Source: Nocardiopsis alborubida
Lineage (GTDB): Bacteria; Actinomycetota; Actinomycetes; Streptosporangiales; Streptosporangiaceae
NCBI RefSeq assembly: GCF_012396365.1
Contig: NZ_JAAXPG010000021.1
Coordinates: 1-64,000 of the forward strand
Direction of reading: 5' to 3'
DNA length: 64,000 nt
A program made the position numbers and the translations under genes. Below, in pieces: positions 48,095 through 56,843 of the stretch. The notes below the pieces were generated by a model that did no database searches, was not told the origin of the DNA, and worked only from the letters and a program-made list of their open reading frames with translations. Position 1 is the stretch's first letter, and each line of letters opens with the position of its first letter.

Positions 48095-48928
48095 TCAGGT
48101 GCGGCGCCGGTAGGCCCACACGGCCAGCGGGAAGAAGACCGCGGTGATGATCGCGGCCCACACCACGGTCCACAGCACCGGGCCGGTGGCCTCGCCCGAG
48201 CCCAGCATCAGGGCGCGCATGGCGTCCACGACGTGGGTGACCGGGTTGTTGGCGGCCACCACCCGCAGCCAGCTGGGCATGTCGTCGGGGCTGACGAACG
48301 CCGAGCTGCTGAAGGTCAGCGGGAACATCAGGATCATCCCGAACGCCTGCACCGCCATGGGGGTGCGCACGATCATGCCGATGAAGGCCGACATCCAGCA
48401 CAGCGCGAACGCGAACAGCAGCACCAGGGCGGCCGCGACGACCACGCCCACCACACCGCCCCCGGGGCGGAACCCGATGGCCAGGCCCACCACCAGCACC
48501 ATCACGACGGTGATCGAGTACCGGACCAGGTCGCCGAGGATGGCGCCCGTCAGCGGGGCCGAGCGGGCGATGGGCAGGGACCGGAACCGGTCGAAGATGC
48601 CCTTCTCCACGTCCTCGCTGAGGGAGAAGCCGGTGCCCAGCGTGGCGAAGATGACCGACTGGGCGATGATGCCGGGCATCAGGAAGTCGCGGTAGGTCTG
48701 CCAGTCGCCCATCATCGCCTGTCCGAAGACGAAGACGAACAGGGTCACGAACATGACCGGCTGCAACATCAGCCCGAAGACCTCTTCGGGGTTGGCCCTG
48801 ATCTTCAGCACGCTGCGCGAGGCCAGTTGCAGGCCGTTGCGCACGGTGATCAGCGGACTGATCCGCTCGGGGGTGGTCGGTGCGTCCTCCGGCCGCGCCG
48901 ACGGCGTCCGGGTCGTCACGGCACTCAC
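48095..48928 (-). CDS. ABC-2 type permease, DrrB-like
   Basis: A 277-residue permease with six hydrophobic helices and an EGIFDRFRSLPIARSA-like cytoplasmic loop (here EKGIFDRFRSLPIARSAPL) that couples to the ATPase. It ends VFFPLAVWAYRRRT. With the adjacent ATPase it forms an exporter of drug-like compounds or lipids. The GTG start overlaps the ATPase stop (GTGA). Confidence 0.9.
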   Translation of the reverse strand: MSAVTTRTPSARPEDAPTTPERISPLITVRNGLQLASRSVLKIRANPEEVFGLMLQPVMFVTLFVFVFGQAMMGDWQTYRDFLMPGIIAQSVIFATLGTGFSLSEDVEKGIFDRFRSLPIARSAPLTGAILGDLVRYSITVVMVLVVGLAIGFRPGGGVVGVVVAAALVLLFAFALCWMSAFIGMIVRTPMAVQAFGMILMFPLTFSSSAFVSPDDMPSWLRVVAANNPVTHVVDAMRALMLGSGEATGPVLWTVVWAAIITAVFFPLAVWAYRRRT

Positions 48929-49899
48929 GCTCGTGTCCCTTCGTCAACGGACCCCCGCGGGGTCTCCTCCTCGGCGGCGTGCCCGGTCAGGGCGAGGAAG
49001 ACCTCGTCCAGGCTGGGCTTGCGCAGTGACAGTTCGGCGACGGTCACGCCCTGCTCGTCCAGGCGGCGCACCACCTCGGGCAGGATCCCCGAGTCGGTGA
49101 CCGGGACGCTGGCGAGCAGCCCGTCGGAGGACACCGGCGTGCTGGTGACCGCCTCGATGATCCTGGTGGCCAGGGACAGCTGCCCGGTCTCGACGGTGCG
49201 CACCTCCAGCACCTGGTTGCCCGCACGGCTCTTGAGCTCCTCGGGTGTGCCCTCGCTGATCACCCGGCCGTGGTCGAGCACCATGAGGTCGTCGGCCAGC
49301 TGGTCGGCCTCCTCCAGGTACTGGGTGGTGAGCAGGACGGTCACACCGTCGTCGACCAGGCCGCGCACCACGTCCCACAGCCCGTTGCGGCTGTGCGGGT
49401 CCAGGCCGGTGGTCGGCTCGTCCAGGTACAGCAGCGAAGGGCGGCCGACCAGGCTCGCGGCCAGGTCCAGCCGTCGGCGCATGCCGCCCGAGTAGGTCTT
49501 GGCGGGGCGGTCGGCGGCGTCGGCGAGCTCGAAGCGCTCCATCAGCTCGGCCGAGCGCGCCCTCGCCCCGGCCCGGTCGAAGCCCAGCAACCGGGCGATG
49601 AGCACGAGGTTCTGGGTTCCGGTCAGGTCGGCGTCGACCGCCGCGTACTGGCCGGTCAGCCCGATCAGGCGGCGCACCTGGTGGGGTTGGCGCGCCACGT
49701 CGAAGCCGCCCACCTCGGCGTGCCCCTCGTCGGGGCGCAGCAGGGTCGCCAGGATGCGCACCGTCGTGGTCTTCCCGGAGCCGTTGGGTCCCAGGACGCC
49801 CAGCACGGCCCCCGTCCTGGCCCTCAGGTCCACGCCGTCCAGGGCCCGTTTGCCCTTGAACTGCTTGACCAGGCCCTCCGCGCGGATGGCGTCAGTCAT
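48925..49899 (-). CDS. DrrA-like ABC exporter ATPase
   Basis: A 324-residue ATPase of the daunorubicin-resistance type. Walker A GPNGSGKTTTV, signature YSGGMRRRLDLA, Walker B LLYLDEPTTGLD, plus the DrrA-specific C-terminal part (VTVAELSLRKPSLDEVFLALTGH). ATG 49899 has GGAGGAG upstream; an ATG at 49917 would add six residues. It leads a two-gene operon with the permease. No antibiotic biosynthesis genes are visible around it; the substrate is unknown. Confidence 0.92.
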   Translation of the reverse strand: MTDAIRAEGLVKQFKGKRALDGVDLRARTGAVLGVLGPNGSGKTTTVRILATLLRPDEGHAEVGGFDVARQPHQVRRLIGLTGQYAAVDADLTGTQNLVLIARLLGFDRAGARARSAELMERFELADAADRPAKTYSGGMRRRLDLAASLVGRPSLLYLDEPTTGLDPHSRNGLWDVVRGLVDDGVTVLLTTQYLEEADQLADDLMVLDHGRVISEGTPEELKSRAGNQVLEVRTVETGQLSLATRIIEAVTSTPVSSDGLLASVPVTDSGILPEVVRRLDEQGVTVAELSLRKPSLDEVFLALTGHAAEEETPRGSVDEGTRA

Positions 49900-49923
49900 C
49901 GCTCCTCCATGTGTCAACGTCTG

Positions 49924-49952
49924 CTGTCAAGTCTGACCAACCGGTCTGACAG
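49924..49952. promoter_or_regulatory. Repeats upstream of drrA-like gene
   Basis: CTGTCA (49924-49929) and TGACAG (49947-49952) form a dyad, and GTCTGAC occurs twice in direct orientation (49931 and 49944). This may be an operator or the promoter of the exporter operon. Confidence 0.42.
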
Positions 49953-50123
49953 AACGCTGACAGCGCCCGACGGAGAAACCCTGAGGAAACGGGCGCCGGT
50001 GTCAGCGGGTGTCAGGGCGCGCGCCCCGCCGGCGAACCGCCGGGAGGGCGGCGCCGCCGTCGTGTACAGCGGCCCCGCGGCGGAGGGGCGGACGGAGGAC
50101 GAGGCCCTAGACTCGTGCGCGTG

Positions 50124-50696
50124 ATGGACACCCCCGCAACCCCCGGCCCCCAGGAGCCGCCGCGACCGCCCGGGACCGAAGCGGTCGTGCGGCTGCGCCC
50201 CCCGCTGCGCCGCGTGAGCGGTCGGGCGATCGGCGTGTGGACCCTGCGCCTGCTGTTCGCCAGCGTGGTCCTCCTGCTCCTGCTGTCGGCGGCCGCCTGG
50301 GCGGTCTCGTCGCTGGGCTGGACGTGGATCCCGCCGTGGGCGCGGGACAACGCCTGGCTGCTGCCGGCCGTCTACGCGCTCTACGCCCTGGTCAGGGTCG
50401 CCGTCGTCCCCTCCTGGAGGTACCGGGTCCACCGTTGGGAGGTGGCGGGGGACGTCATCTACACCCGGGCGGGCTGGGTCAGCCGCTCCTGGCAGCTGGT
50501 CCCGGTCAACCGCCTACAGACGGTCGACCACACGCAGGGGTGGTTGGAGCGCGTGTTCGGCGTGGCGACGCTGGAGGTGCAGACCGCCTCCTACGCCGGG
50601 TCGTCCACGATCGAGGGGCTGGACGCGGAGGAGGCGCGCCTCCTGAGCGAGGAACTGGCCGTGCGCGCCGGCGCGCTGCGGGACGACGCGACCTGA
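50124..50696 (+). CDS. PH-domain (bPH2/YdbS-like) membrane protein
   Basis: A 190-residue membrane protein with two hydrophobic helices (LLFASVVLLLLLSAAAWAV, AWLLPAVYALYALVRVAVV) followed by a bacterial PH-like domain (WRYRVHRWEVAGDVIYTRAGW, LVPVNRLQTVDHTQGWLERVFG in pieces). YdbS-type proteins pair with YdbT-type proteins, and in Bacillus the pair gives resistance to membrane-acting peptides such as amylocyclicin. ATG 50124 is used, with two GTGs just upstream. It is coupled to the next gene by TGATG. Confidence 0.87.
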   Translation: MDTPATPGPQEPPRPPGTEAVVRLRPPLRRVSGRAIGVWTLRLLFASVVLLLLLSAAAWAVSSLGWTWIPPWARDNAWLLPAVYALYALVRVAVVPSWRYRVHRWEVAGDVIYTRAGWVSRSWQLVPVNRLQTVDHTQGWLERVFGVATLEVQTASYAGSSTIEGLDAEEARLLSEELAVRAGALRDDAT

Positions 50697-52579
50697 TGGA
50701 CGGACACGGCGAACACCACGGCCCGCCGGACCCGGCCGCCCCCGACGACCACGGCGGCTGGGTCGCTCCCGGAAGCAGCCCCGCGCCGTGGGACCGGCGC
50801 ACCGGGGGGACCGCCGACCAGAGCCCGAACGTCGGTCCCCAGGTGCCCTGGAGCCCCGGCGCCCACGCGCCCCGGGACCCCGGCTCCGAGACGCCCCCGG
50901 ACCCCGGCGCCCACGCGTCCGGGGGCCCCGGGGAGGACCGCCCGGACGGCCCCCGCGACTGGTGGGACGGGCAGGGCGGTGACGGCGCGGAGCTCTTCGG
51001 GGCCGAGCGCGCCCGCCGCCTCAGTCCCCGCAGCGTGGTGGTGGGCCCCATCAACCAGATCAGGGGCCTCCTGGTGCCGATCGCCGCCGGGCTGGTGCTC
51101 GGCGGGTTCAACGCCTGGGTGCTCGCCGCCACGGGAGCGACCGTCGTGGCCCTGCTCGTGGGCGGGATCATCACCTGGCGCACCACCCGTTACGAGGTCG
51201 CCGGGGACCGGCTGGAGATCCGCCGGGGCCTGCTCCGCCGCTCCCAGCGCACCATCCCGCTGGAGCGGGTGCGCGGCGTGGACGTCACCAGCACCCTGCT
51301 GCACCGGCTGCTGGGCGTGGCCGTGGTCCGGGTCGAGGCCGCCGCGGGTTCCGCGGGCGGCACCGAGGACGGCAAGCTCGACGCCGTGTCGGCGGGCGAG
51401 GCCGACCGCCTGCGCCGGGTGCTGCTGCACCGCAGGGCGGTGCTCACGGGCCGCGGGGCCGCCGCGTCGCCCGCCGCGCCAGGCGACCCCGGCGCGGGGG
51501 AAGGCGCCCCGGGGCCCGGGGAGGCGTCCGGCGTCCCCGGGGACGCCGACACCGTCACCCACTTCGCCATGCCCCGCTCGTGGTACCTGTACGGGGCGCT
51601 GAGCCTGGGGTACCTGCTCACCCCGTTCGCGGTCCTGGCCACGCTGTTCGGGATGGTCCAGCAGACCGCCGGGGAACTGGCCACCGACTACCTCGTGGAC
51701 TGGGTGACCACCTCCGACCACAACCTGATCCTGCTGTCCGTGGCCCTCTTCGCCGGTGCGCTGGTGCTGTTGATGCCGGTGTTCGCCGTGGTCTCCTACG
51801 CGCTCACCCACTGGGGCTTCACCCTCCGGGAACGGGACGGCTCCCTGGTCGCCGAGCGGGGGCTGCTCACCCGGCGCAGCGTGACGCTGGAGAAGCGCCG
51901 TATCCGCGGGTACGAGTTCCTGGACAACCCCCTCGAACGCCTGCGCGGGGCGGTGCGCCTGCGCGCCATCGTCACCGGGCTGGGCGACGCCGCCAACCGC
52001 GCGGTGCTGCTGCCCATCGGTCCCCGCACGGTGGTCGGGGACGTCGTCGACCGCGCGCTGGCACGGTACCGGGGCGGCCTGAACCGGCATCCGCGCGCCG
52101 CACTGTACCGCCGCCTGACCCGTTCCTCAGGGCCGTTCGTGCTGGTCCTGGCGGTCGCCCTGGCCGTGGACGCGGCGTGGCTGGCCTGGGCGGCCGGAGC
52201 CCTGGCGGTGCTGGGCGTGCCCCTGGGCGTGGACCGGTACCGTTCCCTGGGCCACGGCCACGACGGCGAGCGGGTGAGCGTGCGCTCGGGTTCGCTGCGC
52301 CGCTCCCAGGCGACGGTGGAGTACTCGGCGGTGATCGGCTGGACCTGGACCCAGACCCTCCTCCAGCGCCCGTCCTCGCTGGCCGACCTCCAGGTCACCG
52401 TCGGCGCGGGCGCGGGAGGCTACACCGCGCAGGACGCGTCGTTCGAGGACTCGGTGGCCTTCGCCGCCCGGGCCACCCCCGAGATGGTGCGCCCGTTCCT
52501 GGTCGGCCCGGAGGACGCGGAGCCGGACGGCGGGGACGGGGCCGCGCGGCGGGCCCCGCACGGGCCGGAGCACAAGTGA
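50696..52579 (+). CDS. PH-domain (bPH2/YdbT-like) membrane protein
   Basis: A 627-residue protein. The first 110 residues are a Pro/Gly/Asp-rich disordered tail; then three PH-like repeats alternate with pairs of membrane helices (for example IPLERVRGVDVTSTLLHRLLG and VTLEKRRIRGYEFLDNPLERL). This is the YdbT layout. It starts within the stop of the YdbS-like gene. Together they probably form a membrane complex that protects against antimicrobial peptides; the long N-terminal tail is an addition. Confidence 0.88.
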   Translation: MDGHGEHHGPPDPAAPDDHGGWVAPGSSPAPWDRRTGGTADQSPNVGPQVPWSPGAHAPRDPGSETPPDPGAHASGGPGEDRPDGPRDWWDGQGGDGAELFGAERARRLSPRSVVVGPINQIRGLLVPIAAGLVLGGFNAWVLAATGATVVALLVGGIITWRTTRYEVAGDRLEIRRGLLRRSQRTIPLERVRGVDVTSTLLHRLLGVAVVRVEAAAGSAGGTEDGKLDAVSAGEADRLRRVLLHRRAVLTGRGAAASPAAPGDPGAGEGAPGPGEASGVPGDADTVTHFAMPRSWYLYGALSLGYLLTPFAVLATLFGMVQQTAGELATDYLVDWVTTSDHNLILLSVALFAGALVLLMPVFAVVSYALTHWGFTLRERDGSLVAERGLLTRRSVTLEKRRIRGYEFLDNPLERLRGAVRLRAIVTGLGDAANRAVLLPIGPRTVVGDVVDRALARYRGGLNRHPRAALYRRLTRSSGPFVLVLAVALAVDAAWLAWAAGALAVLGVPLGVDRYRSLGHGHDGERVSVRSGSLRRSQATVEYSAVIGWTWTQTLLQRPSSLADLQVTVGAGAGGYTAQDASFEDSVAFAARATPEMVRPFLVGPEDAEPDGGDGAARRAPHGPEHK

Positions 52580-52616
52580 GGGAGGGGCCGGCCGCACCGT
52601 GCGGCCGGCCCCTCCC
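52580..52616. terminator. 37-bp perfect palindrome
   Basis: 18-base arms (52580-52597 and 52599-52616) around one base, starting 1 base after the stop at 52579. Terminator for the PH-domain operon. Confidence 0.85.
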
Positions 52617-52650
52617 CGCGGGCCTCTCCTACCTCTCCCCCGTGAGAGGG

Positions 52651-52701
52651 CGACCGGCTTCATGGCTGGATCCTCCCGCCTTCAGACGGGAGGGGATGTC
52701 A
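52651..52701. repeat. Possible IS200/IS605-type right-end (omega RNA 3' end) remnant
   Basis: CGACCGGCTTCATGGCTGG is followed by the stem CCTCCCG/CGGGAGG (52672-52678 with 52687-52693, loop including TTCAG) and then GGATGTCAA. This layout resembles the conserved end of TnpB-associated RNAs. The last bases overlap the sepH stop codon. No tnpB is present. It may instead simply be the sepH terminator. Confidence 0.38.
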
Positions 52702-54162
52702 ATCGTCCTTCTTGGAGCCGAACATGATCTCGTCCCACGACGGGACCGAGGCGCGTCGGCCGCGGCCCTTGCGCTTGGCCGCGGAGGGACCGCTGTTGGC
52801 GGCGGCCGGGAGCGCGGCCGCGGGCGGCTGCTCGGCGGCGCGGCGCGGGACGCCGTTGTCGTTGAGGTCGATGGTGGCGCGGCGTCGGCGCGGGGCCGGT
52901 CGCTGCTGGGCGGGGCTCTCCGCTGCGGGCGGGGCGGCCTCGGGCTCGACCGGCCTGGCGGGACGGGCCTCCAGCCAGTCCGTCCGCCGCTCTGCGCGGC
53001 GGCGCTCCTCGGCCGCGGGCTCGTCGTAGGCGGCCGGCTCCTCCCTCCGCTCGGGACGGCGGCGCTCCCGCACAGGGGGCTCGTCGCGGGCGGCGGTCTC
53101 CGGCCAGCGCTCGGACTCGGCCCACTGTTCGGGCTCGGACCGGCGCTCGGACTCGTGCCACCGTTCGGGCTCCGTCCGCCGTTCGGGCTCGGCCCCGCGC
53201 TCGGATCCGGGCCACCGCTCGGGCTCGGTCCGCGGGGCGGGCCTCTCCTGACGCGGTCGCTCGTACCGCTCCGCCTGCGGTTCCGGGGACCGGTCCCACT
53301 CCGGTGACCGGTGTCCGGCGGTCCGCTCGCGCTCGGCGGGCCGCTCCGGGGCCCGCTCCCGCTCGTCGGGACGGCGCTCGGCGGGGTGGTGCTCCGCGGC
53401 GGCCGGACGCGCGGGCGGCGCCGAGCGCAGCGGCTCGTTCCGGTGCGCGGCGGACGACGGACGCAGGGGCGCGGGACGTTCGCGTTCGGAGAACGGCTGG
53501 GACCCGGACCGGGGCAGGTCCGCGGTGGTCTCGGTGCGGCGCGGGGCGAAGGGCGTCACGGTCGCGCCGGGGGAGGACACGGGTTCGGGGTCGGGGGAGG
53601 AGAACCGGGCGGCCTCCTCGTCGGCGGGGGCCACGCTGTTGTGTCTGGGCTCGTACAGCCAGTGGGCGACGCGCTCCTCGCCGCCGTGCAGGAAGACGAG
53701 CTTGAGCTGCCAGGACCGGTCCTCGCGCTTCCACGAGTCCCACGCCGCGTCACCGGTCTCCAACTGGTGCGCGCCGATCCGCTTGGTGACCAGCTCCTCC
53801 AGGGAGGGGCCCGGGGCGGCGTCGCCGTGCGCGCGCACGCTCGCGCGCTGGGCCTGCTGGGCGATGTACTCGCGTTCCTGGAGGACGGGGCCCTCGAACC
53901 AGCGGACCCGTTCGATCGGGATGCCGGAGATCTCGGAGATGGCCTCCGCGGTCTCGCCGGACCGGATGCGGGCCTGGATTTCCTTGGGGCGCAACGGATT
54001 CTCCACTTCGATCTCGTACTGGCCGAGCCGGGAGAACTGGCCGCGTACTGCGGCGCGGAGGCGGTCGTCGACGGGCAGCGTGAAACGGGTTCCACGGCCG
54101 GCGCTGGCGAGCACCAGGTAGGTGCCGTCCTCGCTCACGGCCACGAGGCGAAGCTCGTGCAT
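52699..54162 (-). CDS. sepH: SepH-like cell division protein (DUF3071)
   Basis: A 487-residue actinobacterial septation protein that binds FtsZ and aids Z-ring assembly. The N-terminal DUF3071 domain (HELRLVAVSEDGTYLVL to HWLYEPRHNSVAP, about residues 1-195) contains a helix-turn-helix-like segment (RIRSGETAEAISEISGIPIE). The middle 250 residues are disordered with Arg/Glu/Pro repeats (EPERW, SERR units). The C-terminus ends with the conserved VPSWDEIMFG. The ATG at 54162 has AAGGGAGGG upstream. Full length. Confidence 0.95.
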   Translation of the reverse strand: MHELRLVAVSEDGTYLVLASAGRGTRFTLPVDDRLRAAVRGQFSRLGQYEIEVENPLRPKEIQARIRSGETAEAISEISGIPIERVRWFEGPVLQEREYIAQQAQRASVRAHGDAAPGPSLEELVTKRIGAHQLETGDAAWDSWKREDRSWQLKLVFLHGGEERVAHWLYEPRHNSVAPADEEAARFSSPDPEPVSSPGATVTPFAPRRTETTADLPRSGSQPFSERERPAPLRPSSAAHRNEPLRSAPPARPAAAEHHPAERRPDERERAPERPAERERTAGHRSPEWDRSPEPQAERYERPRQERPAPRTEPERWPGSERGAEPERRTEPERWHESERRSEPEQWAESERWPETAARDEPPVRERRRPERREEPAAYDEPAAEERRRAERRTDWLEARPARPVEPEAAPPAAESPAQQRPAPRRRRATIDLNDNGVPRRAAEQPPAAALPAAANSGPSAAKRKGRGRRASVPSWDEIMFGSKKDD

Positions 54163-54734
54163 CGCCCTCCCTTTCGCGTCCCGTCGAGGGCAGGTCCCGC
54201 GACCCACCCCCGCGTTCTCCAAGTCTGGTCGGCCGACAACTGTTCGGCCAGTACCGCGCCCGGCATGTCCGAACTGTGTGCCCGCCTCCCGGTCCGCGGC
54301 TGTCGCCGCGGTGGGAGCCGCCCCGGGGGTACCCGGGGCCCTCACGGTCGCTTCGTTGCCAATCTTGGCACGCTTACCCTTCCGCGACCGGGAGCGATCG
54401 CGGGGGAATGTCGCCGATCCCGCACGAGGGCTCAGCCGTGATGGTATCCCGCGTCTCCCGAATCCCCCCAGGTCTGGGAAAAACTCCGATCCCGGACCGT
54501 TCCGCGGGTAGGCGGACCCTCTGGGGCGCAACTCGACACGCCGATGTGTACCAGAGAGTGATGCTTCTTATTTCATGGCGTTATCGGAAACCTGTCGCCC
54601 TTAGCCTGAGTTATCAAGCTATGGGCGAAATGTGAAGTTCGGGGTCTGTGGGGCTGTATGCCCCACCACACGCCCATCCCGCGCTGACAGTTCCCGTCGC
54701 GCCCGCGCGCGGCCGACGAAGGGGGGACGACCGG
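54163..54734. other. Divergent promoter region between sepH and a membrane-protein gene
   Basis: 572 bases without a gene. Bases 54540-54640 are strikingly A/T-rich for this window (GCTTCTTATTTCATGG, GAGTTATCAAGC) and probably hold a promoter. The region also contains the palindrome at 54357-54370. Confidence 0.5.
54357..54370. promoter_or_regulatory. Palindrome TGCCAATCTTGGCA
   Basis: Perfect 6+2+6 dyad in the gap upstream of sepH. An operator-like site with no known regulator. Confidence 0.4.
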
Positions 54735-55805
54735 ATGGGTCGGACCGCACACCACGACGACCAGGAAGAAGGGGAGGAGGGCGCCAAGAGGAAGAAGTTC
54801 GACCTGAGCGTCTCCCAGGTCGCCGGTGCCGGCGCCGCGACGTTGGCCGCGGCCACCGCGGCCTCCTACCTGAACGTGTACGGCACGGTCATCGGCGCCG
54901 CCGGGATGGCCGCGCTCAGCACACTCGTCAGCCCCCTGTTGCAGCACTGGTTCTCGCGCGGGGGCGAGCAGGCCAGGCAGCTGGCCGGACGGGCCTCCGG
55001 CCACCAGGGCGCCGCGGCGGTGCCGGACGCCCCGGGGGCGCCGGTGGCGCCGCCGCCCGAGGGCATCTCCGAGACCGCCCTGCTCAGGCAGGTATCCGAG
55101 ACCGGGACCCCGCCCCCTTACCGGGGTGAGGAGGACGCCGACGCCACCCGCACCATGGCCCTGCCCGTGCTGGACGGCCGCACCCGGACACAGGCCGATC
55201 CCGGCGCCACCGCGCGGATGCCCGCGGTCGGCCCGCGGCGCCCGGACCCGGTCGTCCCCGACGAGCACGGCGGCTCCGACGGCGCGACCGGCGCCCGTGA
55301 GGACGGTCGGCGGCGCGGCTGGCGCTCCCTGGCCGTCCCGGCCGCCGCGGTCTTCGTCCTGGTCATGCTGGTCATCCTGTTGTTCGAGCTGTTCACCGGG
55401 CGCTCGCTGACGTCCTGGACGCAGGGCTCGGAGGAGCCCAGCGCGCCCACCCTGTTCGGCGGCAGCACCTCCGCGCCCCCGGCCGAGGAGGCCGAGCCCG
55501 AGAACCAGGGGACCGGCGACGACACCCCCGACCCCTCGGTCGGGGACCGGGAGGAGGCCCCCGGTGCCGACCAGCCGACCGAGCCCGCCCCCGAGACCGG
55601 CGCGCCCGGAGACGAGGGGACCGGCGGCGGTACGGAGGAGGACGCCCCCGACGGCACCGGCGGGACCACCGAGCCCACCGCACCGCCGGAGGGCGACGGC
55701 GGGACCCCGGACCCGGGCGGGCAGACGCCCGGCCCCGGGACCGGCGAACAGGGCGGCGGGGAGGCCGTCCCCGAGCCCCCGCCCGCCGTGCCCCAGACGG
55801 GCTGA
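54735..55805 (+). CDS. Membrane protein with acidic Pro/Gly-rich exterior tail
   Basis: A 356-residue protein not recognised by name. Residues about 28-70 contain a Gly/Ala-rich hydrophobic segment (VAGAGAATLAAATAASYL, GTVIGAAGMAALSTLV), and about 200-220 a clear transmembrane helix (AVPAAAVFVLVMLVILLFELF). The last 130 residues are acidic and rich in Gly, Pro and Thr. Proteins with this pattern are common beside cell-envelope genes of actinomycetes. It is divergent from sepH. ATG 54735 with GGGGGGACGA upstream. Confidence 0.72.
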   Translation: MGRTAHHDDQEEGEEGAKRKKFDLSVSQVAGAGAATLAAATAASYLNVYGTVIGAAGMAALSTLVSPLLQHWFSRGGEQARQLAGRASGHQGAAAVPDAPGAPVAPPPEGISETALLRQVSETGTPPPYRGEEDADATRTMALPVLDGRTRTQADPGATARMPAVGPRRPDPVVPDEHGGSDGATGAREDGRRRGWRSLAVPAAAVFVLVMLVILLFELFTGRSLTSWTQGSEEPSAPTLFGGSTSAPPAEEAEPENQGTGDDTPDPSVGDREEAPGADQPTEPAPETGAPGDEGTGGGTEEDAPDGTGGTTEPTAPPEGDGGTPDPGGQTPGPGTGEQGGGEAVPEPPPAVPQTG

Positions 55806-55830
55806 GCACGCCTCGCGGCGGCCGGGCCCC

Positions 55831-56715
55831 TCAGCGGTCGAGGACCGCCGGGTCCAGCCGCCGCAGGCGCTCGGGGTCGGCCAGCACGTCGATGGCGGCG
55901 ATCCTGCCGCCCGTGACGGTGAAACCCATGACGGACACCGCGCGCCCCCGCACGACCACGACCACCCCGGCGGCCCCGTTGACCAGCACGGGCCGGGCGA
56001 ACGGCGACAGGCCCCCGAAGGTGACGGCCTGACCGGCCACGGCCCGCGCGCCGGTGACCACCAGCGTGTGCCGGGCGCGCGCGGCGCCGCCGTCCGAGCG
56101 CAGCACGACGTCGGCGTCCAGCACGCTCACCAGGCCGTCGATGTCGCCGTCGCGGGCCGCGGCGAAGAACGCGTCGACGACCTGGCGCTGGAGGGCCGGG
56201 TCGGGGTCGGGGACCGGCGCCCGCCCGCGTACCCGCCTGCGCGCCCGGCTCGCGAGCTGCCTCGCCGCGGCCGGGGAACGGTCGATCATCGGGGCGATCT
56301 CCTCGAAGGGCACGGCGAACATGTCGTGCAGCACGAAGGCGAGCCGCTCGGCGGGCTTCAGCGTCTCCAGCACCACCAGCAGCGCCAGCCCCACGGTGTC
56401 GGCCAGCACCGCCTCCCGCTCGGGATCGCCGCCCTCCTCACGGCTGACGACGGGATCGGGCACGCGCACGTCGAGGGGCTCCTCGCGCCGCCGCTCCCGC
56501 GAGCGCAGCGTGTTCAGGCACACCCGCGCCACCACGGTGGTCAGCCATCCGGCGAGGTTGTCGATCTCCTCGGCGCCGCCGCGGTGCAGGCGCAGCCATG
56601 CCTCCTGCACGGCGTCGTCGGCCTCGCCCGCCGAGCCCAGGATCCGGTAGGCCACCGCGCGCAGGCGGGGCCGGTGCTCCTCGAAGAGTCCGGCCAGCCG
56701 TGCGTCCTCGTCCAT
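55831..56715 (-). CDS. ECF41-type RNA polymerase sigma factor with SnoaL-like tail
   Basis: A 294-residue sigma factor. Region 2 (RPRLRAVAYRILGSAGEADDAVQEAWLRLHR in pieces) and region 4 (LKPAERLAFVLHDMFAVPFEEIAPMI) are normal for ECF41/SigJ. The C-terminal 110 residues form a SnoaL/NTF2-like domain (DAFFAAARDGDIDGLVSVL) that regulates the sigma factor in place of an anti-sigma protein. ECF41 factors usually sit next to a carboxymuconolactone decarboxylase, oxidoreductase or epimerase; here the neighbour on the same strand is an FAD-linked oxidase. Confidence 0.9.
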   Translation of the reverse strand: MDEDARLAGLFEEHRPRLRAVAYRILGSAGEADDAVQEAWLRLHRGGAEEIDNLAGWLTTVVARVCLNTLRSRERRREEPLDVRVPDPVVSREEGGDPEREAVLADTVGLALLVVLETLKPAERLAFVLHDMFAVPFEEIAPMIDRSPAAARQLASRARRRVRGRAPVPDPDPALQRQVVDAFFAAARDGDIDGLVSVLDADVVLRSDGGAARARHTLVVTGARAVAGQAVTFGGLSPFARPVLVNGAAGVVVVVRGRAVSVMGFTVTGGRIAAIDVLADPERLRRLDPAVLDR

Positions 56716-56843
56716 CTCTCACGTTCCCCTTCGACGCGGCGTCACGTGGACGACCCCGCGGGCGCTGCCGATGTTACCGATTCCCGGACGGGGCGCGCGG
56801 TCCCGCCCGGTCGCCGGTACCGTCGGCCCGTCGTCCGAACCGG

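Noticed and set aside
44684..49899. An antibiotic biosynthetic gene cluster
   Set aside because: Only a SARP regulator and an exporter are present; no synthase, tailoring or precursor genes are in the window.
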